Source: S012-113 sp965368405
GTDB taxonomy: Bacteria; Bacteroidota; Bacteroidia; Cytophagales; Cyclobacteriaceae
Assembly (NCBI GenBank): GCA_965368405.1
Contig: CBDUMS010000020.1
Coordinates: 1-42,738 of the forward strand
Length of the DNA stretch: 42,738 nucleotides
Reading direction: 5' to 3'
The translations under genes were made by a program, and so were the position numbers. Of this stretch, positions 34,663 through 42,327 are shown piece after piece (the first letter of the stretch is position 1; each line of letters opens with the position of its first letter). A model generated the notes under the pieces. The model saw only the letters and a program-made list of their open reading frames with translations, was not told where the DNA came from and ran no database searches.

Positions 34663-35484
34663 ATGAGAACTTTACCATATTTAGCCATACTACTAATACT
34701 AACCATTTGGAGTTGCAAGAGCGAAAGCGATACTGAAGGAGAAGGGCTTACTACCATTGAAATGGTTACAGACCACGGTACAATAACCCTCGCGCTATAT
34801 AATGAAACACCTTTACATCGTGATAATTTTGTAAAGCTCGCTGAAGAAGGAGCCTACGACAGCTTACTTTTCCACCGTGTAATCGAAACCTTTATGATTC
34901 AAGGAGGAGATCCCGATAGCAAATATGCGGAGCCTTCAAAAAGTCTTGGTGGTGGTGGTTTAGATTATAGGGTTGATGCAGAATTTGTGCCAACGCTGTT
35001 CCACAAAAAGGGAGCATTAGCAGCTGCCCGCGATGGTAATCTCGAAAGAGCATCAAGCAGTATGCAGTTTTATATCGTTCAAGGAAAGATAGAGAATGAT
35101 AGCACTCTGGATGTCGCAGAAACAAGAATTAACCAATGGTTAGGTGAGCATTATTTTAAAAATGAGGCTAGCAATAAGCCATTGCTGGATTCGCTTCAGG
35201 CAGCAATTGAGGCAAGAGATAGGAGCAAGTACCTGTTTTACGATGATAGCATAAAGCGAATGTCAAAGGAGTTTGTAGATTTCGAAAAGTATATCATCCC
35301 TGATGAACATCGAGAAGTGTACAAATCTATTGGTGGAACACCCTTCCTAGACCAGAACTATACGGTTTTTGGAGAAGTAATTGAAGGCCTTGCTGTAGTG
35401 GACTCCATCGCAGCGGTACAAACAGGACCTAATAATCGTCCAGTTATGGATGTTCGAATTTTATCTGTACGCGTCCTAGATTAA
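34663..35484 (+). CDS. Cyclophilin-type peptidyl-prolyl isomerase lipoprotein
   Basis: The 273-residue protein has a lipoprotein signal (LTIWSC, Cys18) and a cyclophilin domain: VTDHGTITLALYNETPLHRDNF, LLFHRVIETFMIQGGDP and GALAAARDGNLERASSSMQFYIVQ. The domain is split by an ~80-residue helical insert (~142-222) before the TPFLDQNYTVFGEVIEGLAVVD end. It would fold proteins in the periplasm or outer membrane. It starts 80 bp after purE. Confidence 0.9.
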   Translation: MRTLPYLAILLILTIWSCKSESDTEGEGLTTIEMVTDHGTITLALYNETPLHRDNFVKLAEEGAYDSLLFHRVIETFMIQGGDPDSKYAEPSKSLGGGGLDYRVDAEFVPTLFHKKGALAAARDGNLERASSSMQFYIVQGKIENDSTLDVAETRINQWLGEHYFKNEASNKPLLDSLQAAIEARDRSKYLFYDDSIKRMSKEFVDFEKYIIPDEHREVYKSIGGTPFLDQNYTVFGEVIEGLAVVDSIAAVQTGPNNRPVMDVRILSVRVLD

Positions 35485-35504
35485 GTAAATCCGATTGTAA
35501 TCAG

Positions 35505-36020
35505 ATGATAGAGTTGAAGCTTTTGGAAATTGGGGATGCAAAAGCACTGTATGAGCTTGTCGCCCGCAATAAAGAAAGACTGCTTCGCTATTTTCCAATT
35601 ACCATAAGAAATAATGAAACGCGCATTGCGACAAGAAAATACCTTAGACACCTCAAAGAAAGAATCAAAAAGAAGGACCTCTATACCCTCGGAATCTACT
35701 CCAGCAAGGGCTTAATTGGCGTGTTCTTTATTAAAAATATCGATTGGAATTCGCTAAAGTGTGAGCTTGGCTATTTTATTGATAAGAATGATGAGGGGAA
35801 GGGAATTATGACCAAGGCTTTTGACCAAATCATTCATTTTTGTTTTGATCATCTCGAATTAGAAAAGATTTATGTCAGAACCAGTGTTGACAATGTTGGC
35901 AGCAGGCGCTTGGTTGAAAAGAAAGGGTTTGCCCTAGAGGGTGTCTTACGAAATGATTTTAGAATTGAAACCAACGACCTGGTTGATGTTGCTTATTACG
36001 GAATATTAAAAGCAAAATAA
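35505..36020 (+). CDS. GNAT-family N-acetyltransferase (RimJ/RimL type)
   Basis: The 171-residue protein has the GNAT fold, with an acetyl-CoA region in FIDKNDEGKGIMTKAFDQIIHFCFDHLELEKIYVRTSVDNVGSRRLVEKKGF, which is typical of RimJ/RimL-like acetyltransferases (written here as separate motifs DEGKGIMTKA, NVGSRRLVEKKGF). It is 20 bp after the cyclophilin gene and 4 bp before the next start. The acceptor is unknown. Confidence 0.88.
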   Translation: MIELKLLEIGDAKALYELVARNKERLLRYFPITIRNNETRIATRKYLRHLKERIKKKDLYTLGIYSSKGLIGVFFIKNIDWNSLKCELGYFIDKNDEGKGIMTKAFDQIIHFCFDHLELEKIYVRTSVDNVGSRRLVEKKGFALEGVLRNDFRIETNDLVDVAYYGILKAK

Positions 36021-36024
36021 CATC

Positions 36025-36426
36025 TTGTTTGATCTAAATAAAAGACTTTATTCACTCCTGTTAATCATGCCTGGTGTGGTGCTCCTTCTCATTACTATAG
36101 CAGGTTGTAGCAATAAGCCCGATTTGCCCGACCCACTTGAAGCTGGGTGGGATAATAAGCCGGTGTGCGAAGAGTTGTTGAATAATGATGAAATGCGAGT
36201 ACTGAAATGTACCTTCCCTCCGGGAGTTGGACACGAAAGACATTATCACCCCACTCATTTTGGCTATACTTTGGCAGGAAGTACGTTCAGAATAACAGAT
36301 ACCACGGGAACTCGTGAGGTGACAATCCCTACCGGAACAGATTTTTTTAATGATTGGGTAAAATGGCATGAGGTACTGAACATCGGTGATAGCACAGCAG
36401 TCTTCTTAATTATTGAACCAAAATAA
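36025..36426 (+). CDS. Cupin-domain lipoprotein with TTG start
   Basis: The 133-residue protein needs a non-ATG start: the in-frame TAA at 36007 leaves only TTG at 36025 if the basic n-region (NKRLYS) of the signal is kept; an ATG at 36067 would give a shorter signal lacking charge. The lipobox is TIAGC (Cys28). A small cupin barrel follows, with metal-ligand pattern GHERHYHP (His70, His73, His75) and a second-half His115. Substrate unknown; a periplasmic or outer-membrane role is inferred from the lipobox. Confidence 0.72.
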   Translation: MFDLNKRLYSLLLIMPGVVLLLITIAGCSNKPDLPDPLEAGWDNKPVCEELLNNDEMRVLKCTFPPGVGHERHYHPTHFGYTLAGSTFRITDTTGTREVTIPTGTDFFNDWVKWHEVLNIGDSTAVFLIIEPK

Positions 36427-36444
36427 CTGAAGCTTATGGAGGGC

Positions 36445-36623
36445 AATTCTGGGACTATATCTTGGATCAGAAGAGACATGCCTACCTCTAGCGTTCCCAG
36501 GCATAACCTAATGCTGATCTTCTCGCTGCGGAAGTTATAGGTGCTTTCGATCATACGATTGCCTAGAACCTTGGCCTGAAAAAAGAAGTAGTGGCTATGG
36601 CTTCAGAAATGGAAGTTCTGTAA
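36445..36623 (+). pseudogene. Decayed 3' fragment of a purE gene
   Basis: The 54 bases at 36510-36563 match purE 34457-34510 at 41 positions (my count), reading NADLLAAEVIGAFDHTIA against NAGILAAEIIGAFDDSVA in the intact gene. The frame then hits TAG at 36564-36566 and continues with recognisable but shortened purE C-terminal codons to a TAA at 36621-36623. Upstream, a weaker in-frame match (TGG GAC TAT ATC TTG at 36450-36464 against purE WDSIL) also contains stops at 36489 and 36504. No intact open frame covers it. This fills the 290-bp gap between the cupin and cadherin-like genes. Confidence 0.75.
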
Positions 36624-36655
36624 TTATAATCGATCTTTCACAAGGCAGCTGATCC

Positions 36656-36663
36656 TATTTTTG
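36656..36663 (+). promoter_or_regulatory. -7 promoter element of the cadherin-like lipoprotein
   Basis: TATTTTTG matches TAnnTTTG, 53 bp upstream of the ATG at 36717, with a weak TTTC 16 bases farther upstream in place of the -33 element. Confidence 0.5.
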
Positions 36664-36716
36664 TGAACTAATCATTTCAGAAGATTGTTCTGCAATCATA
36701 TAAAAAATAAGTATTA

Positions 36717-37490
36717 ATGCGTTTAAAACTACTTTCTCTGCTACTGGTTCTGTTTCTAGGCGTTTCATGTTCCGATGAGGAACCTGCTCCGAAAGTAAAT
36801 CCGTCAATCGATGATTTTAATACCACAATTGATGAAAATCCAGCTCCCAATCAAATAATTGGTTCAATTAACGTTATTCAATCAACCGGTTCGCTCAACT
36901 TTTCATTAAGCGATCAAAACCCCGTCGGTGCGCTGAATATCAATTCGCAATCTGGTGAATTATCTGTAGCGGATGAGTCTTTGTATAATTTTGAAGTCAA
37001 CCCCGTAATTACTGCTCTGGTAACCGTGACTGACGATAATGGTAGTGCCACCGCCAGTGTAACCATAAACCTGAACGACATCAATGAAAATACAACGTTC
37101 AACATATGGAGTGGACCATCAATAACATTTACCAAAGCTGCCAATGCAGACCCAAATCTTTCTGCTAATCAAGACAGAATTTCTGCCAGTGTCTCCTTAA
37201 CTCGAGGTAATGGTGGTGGCCAAATCTATAACGCTACCCTGGAGAGTTCCTCGAATAAAACGAATAGCCCAGCAGGAACTTTATGGGCAGTCGGTTCGAT
37301 TGAAAATATTGCATCGCTAACTTTCGATAAATTCAGAGCTGCTGTAGGCGATCCTAAAGATGTGGTAGGGAAAAACCTTATACTATATCTTGAAGCAGAA
37401 GACGTCTATCTACCCGTAACGTTCTCTATGTGGTCGCAGGGTAGTAGTAGCGGTGGTAGTTTCACCTACACTCGAGCTACCGAAAATTAA
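36717..37490 (+). CDS. Cadherin-repeat lipoprotein, probably surface-exposed
   Basis: The 257-residue protein has a lipobox GVSC (Cys18) followed directly by SDEE, the acidic residues that mark surface-exported lipoproteins in Bacteroidota. Residues ~30-125 form a cadherin-like repeat (IDDFNTTIDENPAPNQIIG..., ending in VTVTDDNGSATASVTINLNDINE). The C-terminal ~130 residues are a Ser/Gly/Asn-rich beta domain of unknown family. An adhesion or matrix role is suggested only by family resemblance. Confidence 0.82.
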   Translation: MRLKLLSLLLVLFLGVSCSDEEPAPKVNPSIDDFNTTIDENPAPNQIIGSINVIQSTGSLNFSLSDQNPVGALNINSQSGELSVADESLYNFEVNPVITALVTVTDDNGSATASVTINLNDINENTTFNIWSGPSITFTKAANADPNLSANQDRISASVSLTRGNGGGQIYNATLESSSNKTNSPAGTLWAVGSIENIASLTFDKFRAAVGDPKDVVGKNLILYLEAEDVYLPVTFSMWSQGSSSGGSFTYTRATEN

Positions 37491-37554
37491 GATTATTCCA
37501 TTGCATTAATTCCTTTTGGCTGATAATTCACCTTTCTGAATTATATTTAGTTTA

Positions 37555-38454
37555 ATGAAATACAATCGGCTCGGACAATCGAACCTCAGGGTAAGTGAAA
37601 TAGGCATGGGGTGTATGTCCTTAACACCAACTGATCCCCAAGCAGGCTATGTGATCCATAAAGCCATTGATTATGGCGTTAACTTTTTTGACACCGCAGA
37701 TCTTTACGAAGGTGGACTAAACGAAGAATTGGTTGGCAGAGCAATTTCTCCTAAGCGAAAAGATATAATCCTTGCCACCAAAGTAGGAAACCAACTTAGT
37801 AGCGATGGCCAAAGTTGGTCCTGGAACCCTTCTAGAGCATATATCGTTCAGGCCGTAGAGGCAAGCCTGTCTCGGCTTAAGACAGATTATATTGATCTGT
37901 ATCAGTTGCATGGTGGCACCATCAATGATCCTATCGATGAAACCATCGAAGCCTTTGAAATTCTTAAAGAACAAGGAAAAATCATTGAATATGGTATTTC
38001 TTCTATCCGCCCGAATGTTATTCGTGAATATATTGCGCGATCTAATATTGCATCTGTAATGATGCAATACAGTATTCTCGATCGCCGTCCCGAAGAAACT
38101 TGTTTAAAACAGTTGCAGGAAGCCGGCATCTCCGTTATCACACGAGGCTCTCTTGCTAAAGGACTTTTGGCGGGGAAACCCATTGCTCCTTATCTTGAAC
38201 ATCCAGCGGAGACTGTAGCCACTGCCATATCTCAACTGCAGAAACTGCAGTCGTCCACTGGAGAGTCAATATCCCAACTTGCTTGTGCCTATGTGCTCAA
38301 CCACGAGTCTGTTGCAACAGCGGCTGTGGGTTTTCGAACGATTTCACAAATTGCAGATTTGTTAGAAAATGATATTCGTGATCAGTTGTCTGTTGAATCT
38401 ATGGCAGAATTGAAGCAGCTTGATACCTTTACTGTTTATCAAGATCACCGATAG
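37555..38454 (+). CDS. Aldo/keto reductase
   Basis: The 299-residue enzyme has the AKR barrel with the catalytic tetrad Asp46 (NFFDTADLY), Tyr51, Lys76 (LATKVG) and His119 (YQLHGG). It reduces carbonyl compounds with NADPH; the substrate is unknown. It lies 64 bp after the cadherin-like gene and 48 bp before the MFS gene. A near-consensus -7 element (TATATTTA, 37542-37549) is present. Confidence 0.92.
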   Translation: MKYNRLGQSNLRVSEIGMGCMSLTPTDPQAGYVIHKAIDYGVNFFDTADLYEGGLNEELVGRAISPKRKDIILATKVGNQLSSDGQSWSWNPSRAYIVQAVEASLSRLKTDYIDLYQLHGGTINDPIDETIEAFEILKEQGKIIEYGISSIRPNVIREYIARSNIASVMMQYSILDRRPEETCLKQLQEAGISVITRGSLAKGLLAGKPIAPYLEHPAETVATAISQLQKLQSSTGESISQLACAYVLNHESVATAAVGFRTISQIADLLENDIRDQLSVESMAELKQLDTFTVYQDHR

Positions 38455-38502
38455 CAGCAGCTTGCAAAGATTATTTAATAAAATTATCGTACCATCGTAG
38501 TT

Positions 38503-39684
38503 ATGAGGAGGTCGAAGATTCTAGCGATTATAGTCTTTGCTCAGTTTTGCTGCACATCATTGTGGTTTGCAGGAAACGGCATTATCGATGACTTGGCAAT
38601 GAGCTTTCAACTCAGCGACGGAGCGCTAGGACACTTAACCGCTGCGGTACAATTGGGGTTCATTGCAGGCACCCTTCTTTTTGCCTTTTTCACAATTGCC
38701 GATCGCCATTCGCCCTCTAAAGTGTTCTTCATTGCGGCAATACTAAGTGCAATAATTAATGCAGCTATTATATATCCGGGTAACACTTATCTGAGCCTAC
38801 TCCTGTTCCGATTTCTTACCGGTTTTTTTCTTGCCGGAATATATCCTGTTGGAATGAAAATCGCTGCAGACTATTTTAAAGAGGGGCTTGGTTTATCCCT
38901 TGGATTTTTAGTTGGAGCACTGGTTATAGGCACTGCCTTTCCACATTTGCTAAAAGGAATTGGTGGCCTCAACTGGCAGCTCGTTATTATAACCACATCG
39001 GGCTTAGCCCTATTAGGCGGTTTGTTGATTGGTGTTCTTGTTCCGGACGGACCGAACCGCAGTAAGGCAGTTGGCATGGACTTCAAAGCAGTATTTAGTG
39101 TGTTCCATCATAAACAATTTAGAGTTGCAGCAATCGGCTATTTCGGGCATATGTGGGAGTTGTATGCTTTTTGGGCATTCTTACCAGTAATTCTTAAGGC
39201 ATACTCGGTTATAAATCCTGAGGTATCATATAGTATACCCCTACTCTCATTTACGATAATTGCTATCGGAGGCCCTGCTTGTGTTGCTGGCGGGTACCTT
39301 GCAAAAAGGTTTACGGCAAAAAAAGTGGCCTTTTCTGCCTTGCTGATCTCAGGAATTTGCTCCCTATCTTCTCCTCTATTCTTTTCATTGGAGAGTGAAT
39401 ATCTCTTTGTGGGCTTCCTGCTTATTTGGGGAATTACAGTTATCGCCGACTCCCCACTATTCTCAACCTTAGTCGCTCATAATGCTCCATCAGAAAAAAG
39501 GGCTACGGCCTTAACCATTGTAAATAGCATTGGCTTTGCCATTACAATTATTAGTATTGAGCTAATGAATATCCTAAACGCTCGCACAGATTCTCAGGCC
39601 ATCTATGCCGTACTGGCTATTGGGCCCATCATTGGCTTGGTTTCAATGACTCAAAAGGCAAAGCTTACTCGATCTGTAAAATAA
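38503..39684 (+). CDS. Major facilitator superfamily transporter
   Basis: The 393-residue protein has twelve predicted membrane helices and MFS features: a loop after helix 2 (FFTIADRHSPSKVFF), the helix 4-5 region LTGFFLAGIYPVGMKIAADYFKEG, and a central cytoplasmic loop near residue 190. No substrate is apparent. The 3' end overlaps the convergent GH13 amylase gene by 20 bp. Confidence 0.9.
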   Translation: MRRSKILAIIVFAQFCCTSLWFAGNGIIDDLAMSFQLSDGALGHLTAAVQLGFIAGTLLFAFFTIADRHSPSKVFFIAAILSAIINAAIIYPGNTYLSLLLFRFLTGFFLAGIYPVGMKIAADYFKEGLGLSLGFLVGALVIGTAFPHLLKGIGGLNWQLVIITTSGLALLGGLLIGVLVPDGPNRSKAVGMDFKAVFSVFHHKQFRVAAIGYFGHMWELYAFWAFLPVILKAYSVINPEVSYSIPLLSFTIIAIGGPACVAGGYLAKRFTAKKVAFSALLISGICSLSSPLFFSLESEYLFVGFLLIWGITVIADSPLFSTLVAHNAPSEKRATALTIVNSIGFAITIISIELMNILNARTDSQAIYAVLAIGPIIGLVSMTQKAKLTRSVK

Positions 39685-41509
39685 CTGCAGATTTAGCTGC
39701 AAGATTCAAGGGCTGGCTAATTGAAACATTCTTCCCGCCTAGAACGTCCGTTGCCTGTTTGTGACCTGTTAAGACTTCTGCGAACTTATCGAATGTAAGG
39801 TCGATCGTCTCATCATTCTTATTAAAAACCACCATCACCTTTTCTGATTCAGTAATTCTAAAAAATGCATAAATCCCATTCTCTGGTGAAAACTGAATTA
39901 GACGACCATCATGAACTGCCTTGCTGGTTTTTCGCCAGTTCAGTAAGAGTTTAGTGAACTTCTGGGCTGCTTTCTGATCTTCAGAAAGGCCTTGTCCAGT
40001 GAACGCATCTACAATATCGCCTTGCCAACCACCAGGAAAATCGCCACGAATCGTTCCATGATCATCTCGGTCTTCGTCGCTATTCATAAGAACTTCGGTT
40101 CCATAATAAAACTGAGGCACCCCACGCACCGTTGCAAAATAGATCATTCCCATTTTAAATAGATCGAAGTCCCCCTCTAGCTGTGTGTAGAAACGAGCCA
40201 TGTCGTGATTGTCGGGAAAAACCACTAATTGATTAGGGTCCGGATATAAGAAGTCCATTGAAAGCGCTTCATATGCCTTAATCATCCCACTGCCATACTG
40301 TTTTTCTTCTTCTATTAAGCTGTTGATCACAGCATCTTGTAAGGGAAAGTCCATCAAACTTGGCAAACATGATGTATAGCCATCGTGGTTAACCTTTCCT
40401 TTCTGCCAATAAGAAACAATAGCCGGGTTTGTCGTCCACTCTTCACCAACAATATTGAAGTTAGGATACTCTTCCATTACAGCGCATGTCCAATCTGCCA
40501 TAAAAAACTTATCTGGATAGGGGTAGGTATCCATTCTGATTCCGGAAATTCCCGTGTACTCAATCCACCAGAGCGTATTCTGAATTAAATATTGTGCCAT
40601 TATTTTATTGCGCTGATTTAAATCGGGCATTGTTTTCACAAACCAGCCATCTGAAAAGGATTTTTTATCATATTCCGATGCATGGATATCTTGATTAACA
40701 TTCCTTCGGTGACTCGTCTGTACAAAATTGTCTTGGTAGTTTATCCAGTCGGATGTTGGCGGGTCTTTTACGAACCAATGCTCAGAGCCTGCATGGTTCA
40801 TAATCATGTCCATAATTATCTTTATACCCATTGAGCCAGCCTCTTTGCATAAATCTCGATATTCTTCGTTACTACCATAGCGACGATCTACTTGATAAAA
40901 GTCTGTAGCCGCATAGCCATGATACGAGTAATCAAACATATCGTTCTCGATTATCGGATTAATCCAGATTGCCGTAAACCCCATTTCGTTTAAATATCCT
41001 AGCCGGTCCTGCATTCCCTTAATATCGCCTCCATGCCTACCTAATTTAGACGAACGGTTGGCGACCTCTTTCATGCCTTTTACTGAGTCATTACTTTCAT
41101 CGCCGTTAGCAAATCGGTCGGGTGTTATTAAATATAGAACATCTTCGGTGGTGAAGCCCTTAATCTCTGCTCTTCCATTTTCACGTTCAAGTAAGTTAAA
41201 GGTATAGGTATCGATTACTTTCTTCCCCTTATAAAAATTGATTGGATATTTTCCCGGAAGCGCGCTATCCTTAATAACTAAATTTAAAAATAGATAGTTT
41301 GGGTTTTCAACAGAAACCACGCGTGTCATTGCGATAGACTCGCTGGCCACCGCAGGCCTAAGGGTCGAAATATTCTCTCCATAAACCAAAAGTTGGATTT
41401 CGCTGTGCTTCATTCCAACCCACCAGTTCGGTGGTTCTACGCGTTCAACTTTCTGTGCTAGAAGTGATGGGGTAAAAAAAAGAAATAAAAGTGCTAATTG
41501 AATTCGCAT
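39665..41509 (-). CDS. Exported GH13 alpha-amylase/neopullulanase-type glucanase
   Basis: The 614-residue enzyme has a signal peptide (ending FTPSLLAQ), an N-terminal cyclomaltodextrinase-type beta domain (~20-115), the GH13 (beta/alpha)8 barrel and a C-terminal beta domain. All four conserved regions are present: DMIMNHAG (234-241), GIRMDTYPY (nucleophile Asp327), VGEEW (acid/base Glu356) and FPDNHD (Asp436). It hydrolyses alpha-1,4 (and perhaps alpha-1,6) glucans in the periplasm. No SusC/SusD genes are adjacent, so it is not in a classic polysaccharide locus here. A 15-bp palindrome lies upstream. Confidence 0.93.
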   Translation of the reverse strand: MRIQLALLFLFFTPSLLAQKVERVEPPNWWVGMKHSEIQLLVYGENISTLRPAVASESIAMTRVVSVENPNYLFLNLVIKDSALPGKYPINFYKGKKVIDTYTFNLLERENGRAEIKGFTTEDVLYLITPDRFANGDESNDSVKGMKEVANRSSKLGRHGGDIKGMQDRLGYLNEMGFTAIWINPIIENDMFDYSYHGYAATDFYQVDRRYGSNEEYRDLCKEAGSMGIKIIMDMIMNHAGSEHWFVKDPPTSDWINYQDNFVQTSHRRNVNQDIHASEYDKKSFSDGWFVKTMPDLNQRNKIMAQYLIQNTLWWIEYTGISGIRMDTYPYPDKFFMADWTCAVMEEYPNFNIVGEEWTTNPAIVSYWQKGKVNHDGYTSCLPSLMDFPLQDAVINSLIEEEKQYGSGMIKAYEALSMDFLYPDPNQLVVFPDNHDMARFYTQLEGDFDLFKMGMIYFATVRGVPQFYYGTEVLMNSDEDRDDHGTIRGDFPGGWQGDIVDAFTGQGLSEDQKAAQKFTKLLLNWRKTSKAVHDGRLIQFSPENGIYAFFRITESEKVMVVFNKNDETIDLTFDKFAEVLTGHKQATDVLGGKNVSISQPLNLAAKSAVILQIE

Positions 41510-41550
41510 ACCTGCATTGATTTTGATTAAGGATCAATTGAAGGCATTAC

Positions 41551-41565
41551 TACTGCTGAGCAGTA
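41551..41565. promoter_or_regulatory. 15-bp palindrome upstream of the amylase gene, possible operator
   Basis: TACTGCTGAGCAGTA has 7-bp arms around one central base and lies 42-56 bp upstream of the amylase start codon in a 149-bp intergenic region. The position suits a repressor or activator site, but it occurs only once and no regulator is adjacent. Confidence 0.25.
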
Positions 41566-41658
41566 TTGGTACTTGGTCAATACAACTGCTAAGATAAATT
41601 GATTTTGACATCAATGACCACAAATTCTCAATTTCTTGTCTTTCTGTAGTGTAAAATA

Positions 41659-42171
41659 TTAGAGCCCTGCCAATATTTCTACCATGTCCTTTTCTATGGT
41701 TCGCCGAGGGTATTCTACAATACGACCAAGTTCTACACCATCTTGAATGAATATTATTGTTGGCACGAAAGAAATGTCATACCCTTCTTCTTCACCATTC
41801 GGGCCCACTAAGCGGGTATCTTCTAATCGCTCAAGAGCATAGACCGTCATGTTGTTAATATCGTAGCCCACATGATCTAACATTTTATAAAACTGGGGTA
41901 CTTGAACCTGGCTATCGCTGCACCATGTCCCAAGAAACATCACAATTTCAACATTGCCTAATACCGGTTCTACCATTGCTAAAGAAGATGAGTCGACCTG
42001 ATAGTTGAGGTACATAGGTGTAAACCACTCGCTATACGGTTCCGTGGTCAGGCCATCCCAGTTAACTGTTCCCACCAAAATCTTTTCGTCCTCATAATTT
42101 ATTTTTTCCTGGTTGGTCTCTACAGAACATGAAACGAAGAGTATTGCTAGAATGAAAAGTGTAAATCTCAT
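41659..42171 (-). CDS. Thioredoxin-like lipoprotein with a single catalytic cysteine
   Basis: The 170-residue protein has a lipobox FVSC (Cys15), placing it in the envelope, and a thioredoxin fold whose active site reads GTWCSDSQ: Cys84 is kept but the second cysteine is Ser87. The cis-Pro segment ISFVPTIIF is present. Monothiol thioredoxin-like proteins usually act as reductases on mixed disulphides or as structural partners. It lies 149 bp upstream of the amylase start on the same strand. Confidence 0.85.
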   Translation of the reverse strand: MRFTLFILAILFVSCSVETNQEKINYEDEKILVGTVNWDGLTTEPYSEWFTPMYLNYQVDSSSLAMVEPVLGNVEIVMFLGTWCSDSQVQVPQFYKMLDHVGYDINNMTVYALERLEDTRLVGPNGEEEGYDISFVPTIIFIQDGVELGRIVEYPRRTIEKDMVEILAGL

Positions 42172-42327
42172 GGCTATCCGTAATTAAGTCAGTTTTAAAG
42201 AGAGATAGCAAGTTAGTTGTCAAATCTTTAGAATGGAATGATTTGAATCAGGTCTATGCACGTTGAGGTAGGAACGCTCAGAAATAATTCGCATTTATTG
42301 CGTATTATTAGTACTAAAAAGGGTTCT

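Noticed and set aside
36264..36554. Minus-strand open frame across the cupin end and purE remnant
   Set aside because: It straddles the 3' part of a real gene and a pseudogene, and the translated product matches no family I know.
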